A DNA stretch of 64,000 bases from Verrucomicrobiia bacterium (GTDB lineage Bacteria; Verrucomicrobiota; Verrucomicrobiia; Verrucomicrobiales; Akkermansiaceae), in assembly GCA_030432565.1 (NCBI GenBank), contig JAUIGV010000018.1:38205-102204 (forward strand), read 5' to 3'. The notes beneath the pieces are model-generated. The model did no database searches. It saw only the letters and a program-made list of their open reading frames with translations, and was not told the origin of the DNA. The position numbers and the translations under genes are program-made. This document shows, one piece after another, positions 27,958 to 35,997 of the stretch; the stretch's first letter is position 1; the number at the start of each line of letters is the position of its first letter.

Positions 27958-29196
27958 ATGCGATTTTTGATTGCCTTTCTTGTCCTCCTGCAAATGGGGG
28001 TCTCACAATGCGATGACTGGAGACAGGCGGCGGGTCCGAACGGAAACTTTATTGTCGAAGGGAAGGCTCCGGTCAGCTTCAGCGTCGCGCGCGACGAGGA
28101 GGTTCGGTGGCGGGTCCCATTGCCAAATACCGGGCAGGGAAGCGTGGTCGTTTCAAACGGCCGTGTCTTTGTTGCGTCGCATGCGCCGACGAATGGAGAC
28201 TCGGAAACCGGTTCGTTGATTATCGGGCAGTGTTTTGATGCTGCCTCGGGCCAGGAACTCTGGCGGCGTGAACTTTCCGGCACGAGGGTCACTGATCTGT
28301 CGAGCCTGTTCAGCGACAATACCGCGGCCTCTCCCGTGACCGACGGGGAGCGGGTCTGCTTTATCAATGTTGGTGGATCGATGAGGTGCTTTGACTTCGA
28401 TGGTAAGGAGCTGTGGTCAAAGGAGTGGGTGCCATTTGGGCGGCATCACTCCCGCCAGCATGAGCCAATTCTGCACGACGGCAAAGTGATTGTGGTGCGC
28501 GTCAAGCCATCCAATCTCGATCCAAAAGTCACCACCAAGGGTGGAGCGAAGCCACTCGGGCGGGACCGGGCCTACTGGACCTGGCTGCATGCTTATGATT
28601 TGAAGACAGGGGAGCTTGTCTGGACCGGGCAATCGGGAACGGGCATTCATGCGACGTCGTTACCAGCGAAACTCACGAATGGAACCGCCGCAATTCTTAC
28701 GGGTCGCGGCGGCGGGCACCAACCTCCCGAGGAACCGTATGGCATTTCTTTGTTAAAGGCATCCGATGGGAAGGCGATCTGGGATCTCCCGGTGAAAGGC
28801 TACGCTTCCCATCAAAACTGCGTCTCAAATTCCCGGCTTGCGGCAATGTTTGTGGGCAAATCTCATCTCACGATCGACCTGGCTTCCAGGGAGATTTTGA
28901 AGACTGTGTCTCTTCTGAACGGTGTCCAAACCTGTCGTCAGGTTGATGGCCTTTATGTCACGGAAGCGAACCAACACTTGAAGGCCTCTAAAAAGCCCAT
29001 CACTTATCAGACTAATCTTCTGATTGGAGATTACCATTACTTTCGCTCCTTCAGTGGATTCCGCATCGGTCGGGTGAATGTCAAGACAGGCAAGGTCGAG
29101 TATCTCGAAGTGCCGGTTCAAGTTGTCAGGCCAAAGGGCGGGAAAGATGAAATTCTCTGGCAAAAGGTGATCCCGAATGACATGCGTAATGCCTAG
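27958..29196 (+). CDS. PQQ-like beta-propeller protein, interrupted by an in-frame TAG
   Basis: 412 codons from ATG 27958, with signal peptide (MRFLIAFLVLLQMGVS) and mature start DDWRQAAGPNGNF. Propeller blades include FDAASGQELWRREL, CFDFDGKELWSKEW and AYDLKTGELVWTGQSG. The frame stops at TAG 29194-29196 in the middle of a blade (IPNDMRNA). The same frame then continues without another stop through GFLSTQDKRNAGSG and a further blade to 29481. The intact product would be about 507 residues. Either a nonsense mutation has recently made it a pseudogene, or the base is a sequencing error; a truncated product would lack its last blade. Confidence 0.75.
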   Translation: MRFLIAFLVLLQMGVSQCDDWRQAAGPNGNFIVEGKAPVSFSVARDEEVRWRVPLPNTGQGSVVVSNGRVFVASHAPTNGDSETGSLIIGQCFDAASGQELWRRELSGTRVTDLSSLFSDNTAASPVTDGERVCFINVGGSMRCFDFDGKELWSKEWVPFGRHHSRQHEPILHDGKVIVVRVKPSNLDPKVTTKGGAKPLGRDRAYWTWLHAYDLKTGELVWTGQSGTGIHATSLPAKLTNGTAAILTGRGGGHQPPEEPYGISLLKASDGKAIWDLPVKGYASHQNCVSNSRLAAMFVGKSHLTIDLASREILKTVSLLNGVQTCRQVDGLYVTEANQHLKASKKPITYQTNLLIGDYHYFRSFSGFRIGRVNVKTGKVEYLEVPVQVVRPKGGKDEILWQKVIPNDMRNA

Positions 29197-29481
29197 GGAT
29201 TTCTCTCCACCCAGGATAAGCGCAATGCTGGCAGCGGCTGGGGTCATTGTTCGGCGGCCAGCCCCACCGTGATTGGCGAATACCTCTACATGCCGACAAT
29301 GATTGGCATGGTTTACGTTTTGAGATGGAATGCTCCGGTTCTTAATGAAAGCGCCCTGGTCTCAATCAGCGATCTCGGTGCGGCGGGAAAGACGTGGTCT
29401 TTATCAAGTCTGTCCTACAGTGACGGAAAAATTTATGCGCGGACGATGAAGGAACTGCTTTGTATCGGGCGTCCGGATTGA
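29197..29481 (+). pseudogene. C-terminal remainder of the PQQ-like propeller gene downstream of the TAG
   Basis: In frame with the gene at 27958 and separated from it only by the TAG. It encodes GWGHCSAASPTVIGEYLYMP, the last propeller segment, ending MKELLCIGRPD. The short ORF callable from GTG 29269 is an artefact of the break. The absence of any other lesion suggests the stop is recent. Confidence 0.75.
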
Positions 29482-29544
29482 TCGGTGACTTAGGTTCGCC
29501 CGTTTGATCTTGTGAGGTGATCCGCCAATCTTTAAAAGTCAGGA

Positions 29545-30426
29545 ATGAATCAAATTTTCAAACGAGCGCTTGGACTGTTTATCGTCTCGGTGACGCTTGC
29601 TCCCAACTTTATGGCGGAAGAAACGAAACTCAGTTTGACCTTGCGATCACGATCCAAGGAGTCTCCGGAAAATGTCGTCGAAACCAAAGCTCAATGGGAG
29701 TCTGGAAAGACCGCTTTGATCATCTGCGACATGTGGGACGATCACTGGTGTAAGTCCGCCTCAAAGCGGGTGGGGGAGTTGGCCGGCCCAATGAACGAGA
29801 TGGTCAGGGCCGCGCGCGAAAAGGGGGTCTTTATCATCCATGCCCCCAGCAGCGTGGTTTCTTTTTACGATGACACTCCGCAGCGAAAGCTCGCGAAAGC
29901 TGCTCCCTTTGCAAAGTCCCCGGTGCCTCTCAGTGTGAAGGAGCGTTGGGGGACATGCTGGTGCTGGCCGGATCCCAAGTTCGAGGGAGTCCTGCCTATT
30001 GATGATTCGGACATGGGCTGCAGTTGCCACGGAGAAAAATGTGAAATCCGGGAGGCGTGGACCCGACAGATCAAGACGATCGAAATCATGGACGGAGATG
30101 CCATCACCGACAACGGTCAGGAGACCTGGAATCTTTTACAGGAGAGAAAAATTGAGAATGTCATCCTTTGTGGAGTGCATCTCAACATGTGTGTTCTTGG
30201 TCGACCTTTCGGCATCCGCCAAATGGTCAAGCTTGGAAAGAAGGTCGCCTTGATGCGAGATATGACCGACACCATGTATAACCCCGAACGTCCACCGGGA
30301 GTCGATCATTTTACCGGAACCGATCTGGTCATCAATCACGTCGAGCAATACTGGTGTCCCTCATTTACGAGCGCGGACCTCGTGGGGGGAAAGCCTTTCC
30401 GTTTTAAAGCAGACAAGCGGAATTAA
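29545..30426 (+). CDS. Isochorismatase-like cysteine hydrolase, exported
   Basis: 293 residues, signal peptide MNQIFKRALGLFIVSVTL. The isochorismatase/nicotinamidase fold shows TALIICDMWDDHW, with the presumed catalytic Asp62, and the nucleophile segment GVHLNMCVLGRPFG, with Cys216 preceded by Asn-Met. A Cys-rich insertion (WGTCWCWPDP and MGCSCHGEKCEIR) lies between them, as in PVC members of this family, and could bind metal or form disulfides outside the cytoplasm. Likely amide or ester hydrolysis on a small molecule; substrate unknown. An AGGA sits directly before the ATG. Convergent with the GH43-like gene, 3 bp apart. Confidence 0.85.
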   Translation: MNQIFKRALGLFIVSVTLAPNFMAEETKLSLTLRSRSKESPENVVETKAQWESGKTALIICDMWDDHWCKSASKRVGELAGPMNEMVRAAREKGVFIIHAPSSVVSFYDDTPQRKLAKAAPFAKSPVPLSVKERWGTCWCWPDPKFEGVLPIDDSDMGCSCHGEKCEIREAWTRQIKTIEIMDGDAITDNGQETWNLLQERKIENVILCGVHLNMCVLGRPFGIRQMVKLGKKVALMRDMTDTMYNPERPPGVDHFTGTDLVINHVEQYWCPSFTSADLVGGKPFRFKADKRN

Positions 30427-30429
30427 ATC

Positions 30430-31962
30430 TTATTCGTTTTTCGGGAGAGGATCATTGAACTGAAGTTCGACACTCTCGAGAATCGGCTTTGATTTGTTCT
30501 CCGTGGAGTCCGTCAGCTTGATTTCAAATTGAAATCCATAGCCCTCCGGGAGAGTGGCAAGGTCGAGCGATGCCGGAGTTTTTTGGATCTGCTTTGAGAA
30601 ACCCGGAGTGTGGTCGTAGGTCTCTTTGAGCTCCTGCCATTCCGTCCACTTGTCGATCTTTCCATCGTTATTCGTATCGACACCGACCCGGACTTCCACG
30701 GTTTCGACCCATGGTCCCGGGCTGGTGTAATCGGTCTTCTGCTGGGTCGCCAGGTAGAACCGGCCTTCCGCAAAACAGACATCCGGATCCGGATGACCCC
30801 TGCCGATGCTGTCGCAGAAGGTGAATTGCTTGCCGATATCCGAAGAGGTGAACCAGGCCGCTTGCATGGGTTTGCCGTGTTCCGAATCGTAGTCACCAAA
30901 GAGGTAATATTGTCCGCCGATACAAATTGGTGCCCAATCGCCAAAGGCCTCCTGGTTCGGGCTGTGGACTTCGTATTCTGCGATGCTGGATGGGTAGTTT
31001 TTCGGGTCTTCCTTTGTCCAGTGGGGATGCTTGTAGGTTTTGATTTCGCCGGTTGGCTCGGTGCGGACATCAACGGGAGGGATTTTCTGAATTTTGAAAG
31101 GGGAGATGCCATCCGGGCTCACGGCGTGGCCGGCCAGCGGAGAGTCCCAGGCCCGTTTGCTGGCGTTGATAGGGTTCCAGTTTTCAAAGATGACATGGAA
31201 ATTACCATCGAGGTCGCGAATGAAGCCGCTGTCCGATCCATGTGAAGGATCGCTCAAGACTTTCCCCTTGTTCTCTCCGGGCAAGCCGTCGGTGAGATCG
31301 GAATCGACATAGCCGTGAGGGTCCTGATCATTCGGGAAGTCATAGTAAATGTAGGTCTTGCCATCGACATGTTCGGCACTGGTGACCCATTTCGAAAACC
31401 CCTCGGTGACCGGTCCATGGTGCACCCAGTTCACCATGTCCCTGCTCTGCCAGGCGTGGTAGCCGCCAAGCTTTGGTTTCAGTCCGCCCGGCGCATTAAA
31501 TTGATTGGGGAAACGAGTCGTTTGGAGGGGAACGTCGAAGCCTTCCAGTGTGGCAACTTCGGGAGTAAACGCGGCCTGCTTTTGGCCCGTCTTGTTTTTC
31601 TTCGGCCTGGCTCCACCGTAACGCCCAAACATCCAGTAATTGTCCGGCCCCAACGTGAGCAGCACCGGAGCATCGGCGAGGTTGGCCGGTCCCAGATTCC
31701 CAATGGGATTCCAGTTTTGCCAAATGGGAGATTGGTTCAGCGTGATTGAAGTGACCGAACGCTTTTGGTCAAACTTCTTGAGATTGCTCTGAAACGTCCC
31801 GGCTTTCTCTTTGGGGGAAATTGCTCCGTCAATCAGAGTCAAGCCGGTATGCGAAGCGCTTGCGGCCGTCCAGTCATCGTGTGAGCTGATCTTCCACGGC
31901 TCGCTCGCGGTGACGGGGAGAGCCGAGAAAAAGAGCGGCGCCAGGATTCGTTTGGTCTTCAT
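30430..31962 (-). CDS. GH43-like five-bladed propeller protein, exported
   Basis: 510 residues from ATG 31962 (MKTKRILAPLFFSALPVTAS, a signal peptide); upstream ATGs at 31971 and 31977 are possible. The body looks like a glycoside hydrolase family 43/117-type propeller: LTLGPDNYWMFGRYGG, GGYHAWQSRDMVNW, GKTYIYYDFPNDQDP, DSGFIRDLDGNFHVIFENW and GQYYLFGDYDSEHG. The C-terminal part (VEVRVGVDTNNDGKIDKW) is a small beta-domain with one acidic loop. Expected activity: cleavage of arabinoside, xyloside or algal galactan-type linkages. The next gene upstream lies 45 bp away, so they may share a transcript. Confidence 0.75.
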   Translation of the reverse strand: MKTKRILAPLFFSALPVTASEPWKISSHDDWTAASASHTGLTLIDGAISPKEKAGTFQSNLKKFDQKRSVTSITLNQSPIWQNWNPIGNLGPANLADAPVLLTLGPDNYWMFGRYGGARPKKNKTGQKQAAFTPEVATLEGFDVPLQTTRFPNQFNAPGGLKPKLGGYHAWQSRDMVNWVHHGPVTEGFSKWVTSAEHVDGKTYIYYDFPNDQDPHGYVDSDLTDGLPGENKGKVLSDPSHGSDSGFIRDLDGNFHVIFENWNPINASKRAWDSPLAGHAVSPDGISPFKIQKIPPVDVRTEPTGEIKTYKHPHWTKEDPKNYPSSIAEYEVHSPNQEAFGDWAPICIGGQYYLFGDYDSEHGKPMQAAWFTSSDIGKQFTFCDSIGRGHPDPDVCFAEGRFYLATQQKTDYTSPGPWVETVEVRVGVDTNNDGKIDKWTEWQELKETYDHTPGFSKQIQKTPASLDLATLPEGYGFQFEIKLTDSTENKSKPILESVELQFNDPLPKNE

Positions 31963-32007
31963 GCCTTTCATCGTCAATGAAAGGCGACATGAGTCAACCG
32001 GTAGCAG

Positions 32008-32508
32008 TTATTTTTGTTCGACTTTCTTTGGTGGAATCAAACTGCCCGACCCTATGACTTGGGAAACAAAATAGCTGGTGAACGTCATTTGCTCACGCTG
32101 GTAGCCGATGGTGAGGGCTTGGCCTTCTTTGATTTTTTTGGCAACTTCGAGGGTTCCCTTCCACCACTTCATGCTTTGTGCCTTCATCTCGGCGGTCATA
32201 TTTCTTGGCGATGGTCCTGGGACTCCTTCGAGTTTTTCGTTCACGTGGTAGGGGACGATAATAAAAGTGCAATCAACAGCCTTGGCATGGAGCATTTGGG
32301 CGGGTTGACCAAAGACCGAGGCATCGCCATGCTCGGCATCACTGGCGACCCGCTTGCGGACCATTCCTGATCCCACGATGGTGATCTTATTTCCCTCGAT
32401 TTTGATCGAAGTCACTTTGTCGAGATCAACGATCGAGGTATTGCCTCCGGCAAATGAAGCCTGAATGAGGGCGGTAATAAGAGAGGCAGTTAGAATGATT
32501 GTTTTCAT
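32008..32508 (-). CDS. Hypothetical exported protein
   Basis: 166 residues from ATG 32508, with a signal peptide (MKTIILTASLITALIQASFAG); a further in-frame ATG lies at 32520. The rest is a soluble beta-rich domain of about 145 residues (KVTSIKIEGNKITIVGSG, DCTFIIVPYHVNEKLEG) ending in a Lys-rich tail. I recognise no family. It is the first gene of a possible two-gene unit with the GH43-like gene, and divergent from the beta-helix gene at 32.7 kb. Confidence 0.7.
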   Translation of the reverse strand: MKTIILTASLITALIQASFAGGNTSIVDLDKVTSIKIEGNKITIVGSGMVRKRVASDAEHGDASVFGQPAQMLHAKAVDCTFIIVPYHVNEKLEGVPGPSPRNMTAEMKAQSMKWWKGTLEVAKKIKEGQALTIGYQREQMTFTSYFVSQVIGSGSLIPPKKVEQK

Positions 32509-32670
32509 GGGGGATAGCATAGCTCAGTGGAAAGAAAATGGGGTAACTGGAATGTAAATTCTTTCTTTGGTGGTGGATCGCCATCGAACAGGCTTTGGTG
32601 GACGATTTCCAACAGAAATCGAAAAGTTTCCTCTAGTCCGTCGGTAGAAATGGCAGCTCATATGGATTCC

Positions 32671-34899
32671 ATGATAATGAGGGGTTTTCTACCCCATAAG
32701 CTGGTGGCCGTTAGCTTGATCTTTTTTGGATTCAGTCACGTGGGAGCAGGTCAGGATTCCCTGGGTCAAGAGCCTGCTGTCCTGGGTCACGGGGTCGGGC
32801 TTTTTAAAGTCGGAGAGCTATTGTTGGCAGATGATTTTGAGACCTTGGATAACTGGGTCGTCCAACTGCAGGACCGTTCGGGGCCCGTCCCGGCAAAAGT
32901 GAGAGTAAAAGATAATCAGTTGGACTGTTTTGTCCCGGGAAGAGGATGCACGGTTTGGTTCAAGGAGAAACTCAAGACGGGAATCACGATTACCTATGAT
33001 GTTCTGTGTCCCACTTCCAATCAGGCAATCGAGGGGCTTCGTCCGCGGGATATTAATAACTTTTGGATGTGCTCTGATCCGGTCGATCGGGATCAGGGTC
33101 TTTTCGACTCCACGAGATTCACGGGGTCCTTCAAAACCTACGATAAGATGCATGGCTACTATGCCAGCACCGGAGGTGGGAAAGAGACCAGTCCGACCAC
33201 GAGAATGAGAAGGTATCCCCGTGAGGTTGATGGGAAACCGGCGCCACACATTGCGCTCAATGACAAGGATGGTCGCTTGGGCTATCTCATTCACCCGGAT
33301 CAGGTGATGAAAGTGCAATTGGTAGCTTTTGATGATCTCGTGCAATACATCGTGGACGGAAAGTTGATCTATCAAATGAAGCACGATGATCGGGTCACCA
33401 TCGAGGGGCCTGAGAATGATGGCAGCAATCTTGCAACTTATTCGGCGGATCGTTTCCCGACTTATCGTGAAGGCTACTTTGGCTTTCGCATGGTGGGCAC
33501 CCACCACATCTATTCCAATTTTCGGGTTTACGCACTGGAGGCCGATCCGGAAAAGAAGCCTCGTCCCGTGGTGCGGGTTGATTCACTGGAAGGCTTTCGG
33601 GAAGCTGTTGCCCGGAGCAATCAACAGATCATTCTGAAGCCCGGAAAATATGAGGTTCCGGATCGCAAGGGCTTCCGTCTGTCCGGGTCCAACAATGACA
33701 TCGATTTGACGGGAGTTGAGATCATCGTACCGCTGGGTATTGCGTCCGGCAGGACTCTTTTCGAGCTGTCGGGGAATCACCTTGGTCTTCGTGGTGGGAT
33801 GGTGGAGGACACCTATCCGAATGGCATGACCGAGGTGACCGATTTCGGGGCATACAATCAGGGGCGGAAATTCGGGGGTATGAATGAAATGGAGATTTCG
33901 GGCGATGACAATCGCGTCGTGGGAATGAAGCTGATAGTGAGAGGGTCATTTCCTTATGGTTATGGAAATATGTATGGAATCGGTGGCGGAGCGGTGGTCG
34001 GCTTGAACAAGCATTGCGGGATTCAGATCAAGGGTGACCGGACTCTCATCGATGGATGTGACCTCAAAATGGAAGCTTTTGGGCATGCCATTTATGTGCA
34101 GGGAGGGACCCGCACGACGGTGCGTAATACCATGGTCGAAGGAACTCTGCGGCCCAGCAATGATTGTTATGAGGAGAAAGACGATCGCGATTTGGCGAAG
34201 AAGTTCAACTACCAGCTTCAATGGCCCGATCTGGTCAGAGGACTTCCGATTCCGCGCGATCATATGATCAACTGCACCGAAGACGGGATCCGGGCTTACA
34301 AGGGCGCCGGTGAGATGATTGTCGAGAATTGCATCGTCCGAAAGTGCCGTGGTGGAATCAAACTCTACATGGCCAAAAAGGCGAAGGTTTCCAACTGCCA
34401 GGTTTTGGATTGCGTCGTTCAGGGCTATTCCCTTCCGACTCGGGGCGTGATTGAAAATTGTAGCGGGAATGCTGCATACGGACCGTTGCTCTACGTTCAT
34501 GGCGATAGTCACTCGAGGCAGCAAATCGATCTTAAAGTTCTCCCATCTCCCCATGGCTTGGGAGATCATCCCCTCGCTGCTCTCAAAGGCCGGGATCACA
34601 AAATCACTATTACCAGTATTGGTGATCATAGCAAAACAACGCCACGTCCCATCATCGTAGGCTACCCGATGAGGTTTGATTTCCTCTGCGTCGACTATCC
34701 CGAGGTTCCGAAGGGACTCGAGGGTCACTTCGCGAAGTATTCGCCCGGAACCTACAAAGCGTTTGATATCACCGTCGTGAACGAAACCCCGAACCCGGTC
34801 GTTCTGGGGAAATTATCCGAAGAGAACCGGGTGACGAGCCGGGGCGAAGTGCGCGATCTGGGCCGAGACAACTCTGTGCTGAAATCGTCCCGGAAGTAG
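32671..34899 (+). CDS. Exported protein with N-terminal lectin-like (DUF6250-type) domain and C-terminal parallel beta-helix
   Basis: About 742 residues. Several in-frame ATGs (32650, 32662, 32671, 32677) precede the signal peptide core HKLVAVSLIFFGFSHVGAG; I chose 32671 without strong ribosome-site support. Residues about 45-290 form a jelly-roll resembling DUF6250 (LLADDFETLDNWVVQL, GCTVWFKEKLKTGITITYD, YREGYFGFRMVGTHHIYSNFRV when read in pieces). The remainder is a right-handed beta-helix (KHCGIQIKGDRTLIDGCDL, ENCIVRKCRGGIKLY) like polysaccharide lyases and pectinases. Probably binds or degrades an acidic polysaccharide. No catalytic triad is assignable by eye. Confidence 0.8.
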   Translation: MIMRGFLPHKLVAVSLIFFGFSHVGAGQDSLGQEPAVLGHGVGLFKVGELLLADDFETLDNWVVQLQDRSGPVPAKVRVKDNQLDCFVPGRGCTVWFKEKLKTGITITYDVLCPTSNQAIEGLRPRDINNFWMCSDPVDRDQGLFDSTRFTGSFKTYDKMHGYYASTGGGKETSPTTRMRRYPREVDGKPAPHIALNDKDGRLGYLIHPDQVMKVQLVAFDDLVQYIVDGKLIYQMKHDDRVTIEGPENDGSNLATYSADRFPTYREGYFGFRMVGTHHIYSNFRVYALEADPEKKPRPVVRVDSLEGFREAVARSNQQIILKPGKYEVPDRKGFRLSGSNNDIDLTGVEIIVPLGIASGRTLFELSGNHLGLRGGMVEDTYPNGMTEVTDFGAYNQGRKFGGMNEMEISGDDNRVVGMKLIVRGSFPYGYGNMYGIGGGAVVGLNKHCGIQIKGDRTLIDGCDLKMEAFGHAIYVQGGTRTTVRNTMVEGTLRPSNDCYEEKDDRDLAKKFNYQLQWPDLVRGLPIPRDHMINCTEDGIRAYKGAGEMIVENCIVRKCRGGIKLYMAKKAKVSNCQVLDCVVQGYSLPTRGVIENCSGNAAYGPLLYVHGDSHSRQQIDLKVLPSPHGLGDHPLAALKGRDHKITITSIGDHSKTTPRPIIVGYPMRFDFLCVDYPEVPKGLEGHFAKYSPGTYKAFDITVVNETPNPVVLGKLSEENRVTSRGEVRDLGRDNSVLKSSRK

Positions 34900-35294
34900 C
34901 CTTGGCTTGAAATGCTTCCTGGCGGTTCAGCGTTCCTCCACGCGGACCCGGATGAACCGGCGCTGACCTTCCAGGATTGCCTGGACGGGCCGGTGTGGCC
35001 CGGTGACCCAATCGAGGCCGGAGGAAAACAACTCTGCGAAGATATGCGATCTTGTCATCGGGCAGCCCGGTCAAATTGGCCAAGCCAAAACCCCCGGTTT
35101 TCAGTATTCCTTTTCGACTGATGAAGATGTTTTACGGCTTGTGTCACGGTGAGATCGCCCAAGGAATTGCCACACCAAGAGATCTCTTGACCGATTTCGG
35201 CTGGTTCTGCACCCTCTTGGGAGACTGGATGAGGGTGGTTGTTTGAAAATCGCGGAATCCAGTCCTACTCCAGAACCTCCCAATTTAAAACACC
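34900..35294. other. Intergenic stretch with degenerate minus-strand coding traces
   Basis: 395 bases without an intact gene. On the minus strand a 47-codon open stretch ends in GQRRFIRVRVEER and a stop at 34927-34929, very like the RQFLRVRV ending of the CotH-type protein in this window. Immediately upstream, in another frame, SRKGILKTGGFGLANLTGL resembles the Tat-signal start of DUF1501-type proteins. These look like fossils of two genes rather than functional ORFs. The right end should carry the promoter of the gene at 35295. Confidence 0.4.
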
Positions 35295-35837
35295 ATGAAG
35301 ACGCTCTCCAAATTTCTCTCCCTTGTGGCCCTTTCCGTCAGCTTTGCCTCCTCCAACCTCCAGGCTGACACTCTCGGTGACGTGATGAAAGCGGAGGGAA
35401 TTGACAAAATGCTTGGCACTTGGGTTGATGCCGATACCGAAGGTGAGAATTTCAAGATCTCCTACCGATGGAAGATCAAGGGACATGCGGTGGAACTGAG
35501 CCTCAAGACTCAGGAAAGCACTTCCACTGCGCTGATTATTTTCGATCAAGGATCCGAAGAAGTCCTCCACATCGGAGCAAACTCAAAGGGAGCGCTCACT
35601 CGTGGAAAATGGTCAACCCAGGATGGTGCCGCAGTTCTCGATCTTACTCAAACCAATGCCGGTGGTGAGGTGGTGGAGCTCAAAGTCACTCATAAGCTCG
35701 TCGACAAAAACACTCTGACCGTCGGTTTCGAAATGAAGGCAACAGGTGACACCGGTGAAATCTCACTGGTGCGCCCCGCGAAGAAGCCTAAAGTCAAGAA
35801 GGAGAAGCCTGGCGGGAAAAAGAAGATGACCGAGTGA
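35295..35837 (+). CDS. Hypothetical exported protein, lipocalin-like
   Basis: 180 residues: signal peptide MKTLSKFLSLVALSVSFAS, then a domain of about 130 residues with alternating beta pattern (MLGTWVDADTEGENFKISYRW, read in pieces; LKVTHKLVDKNTLTVGFEM). It resembles small DUF1579/lipocalin-like proteins that carry a GTW motif near the N-terminus. The last 25 residues are Lys/Pro-rich (AKKPKVKKEKPGGKKK), a basic tail that could contact nucleic acid or anionic polysaccharide. No enzymatic residues visible. It stands alone; the next gene starts 160 bp further on. Confidence 0.7.
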   Translation: MKTLSKFLSLVALSVSFASSNLQADTLGDVMKAEGIDKMLGTWVDADTEGENFKISYRWKIKGHAVELSLKTQESTSTALIIFDQGSEEVLHIGANSKGALTRGKWSTQDGAAVLDLTQTNAGGEVVELKVTHKLVDKNTLTVGFEMKATGDTGEISLVRPAKKPKVKKEKPGGKKKMTE

Positions 35838-35954
35838 AGTCTCCCTGGTCCGAATTTCTCTCACGATCGATCCACGCACGTGAGTGAGCCGGAATGATCG
35901 GCCGCTGGCGATGACAGTCTGGGATTTTCTTTTTGAAGGAAAAGGGGAGAGATC

Positions 35955-35971
35955 TTGGCTTCCCAAGCCAA
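35955..35971. promoter_or_regulatory. Perfect 17-bp inverted repeat upstream of sulfatase gene
   Basis: TTGGCTT-CCC-AAGCCAA, a perfect 7-bp inverted repeat with a 3-base centre, ends 26 bp before the GTG start of the sulfatase at 35998. Its position suits a repressor operator or an mRNA hairpin close to the ribosome site. No matching site was noticed before the other sulfatases. Function is inferred only from symmetry and position. Confidence 0.45.
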
Positions 35972-35997
35972 AATGATTTGGTTCACTCTTTCGGACC

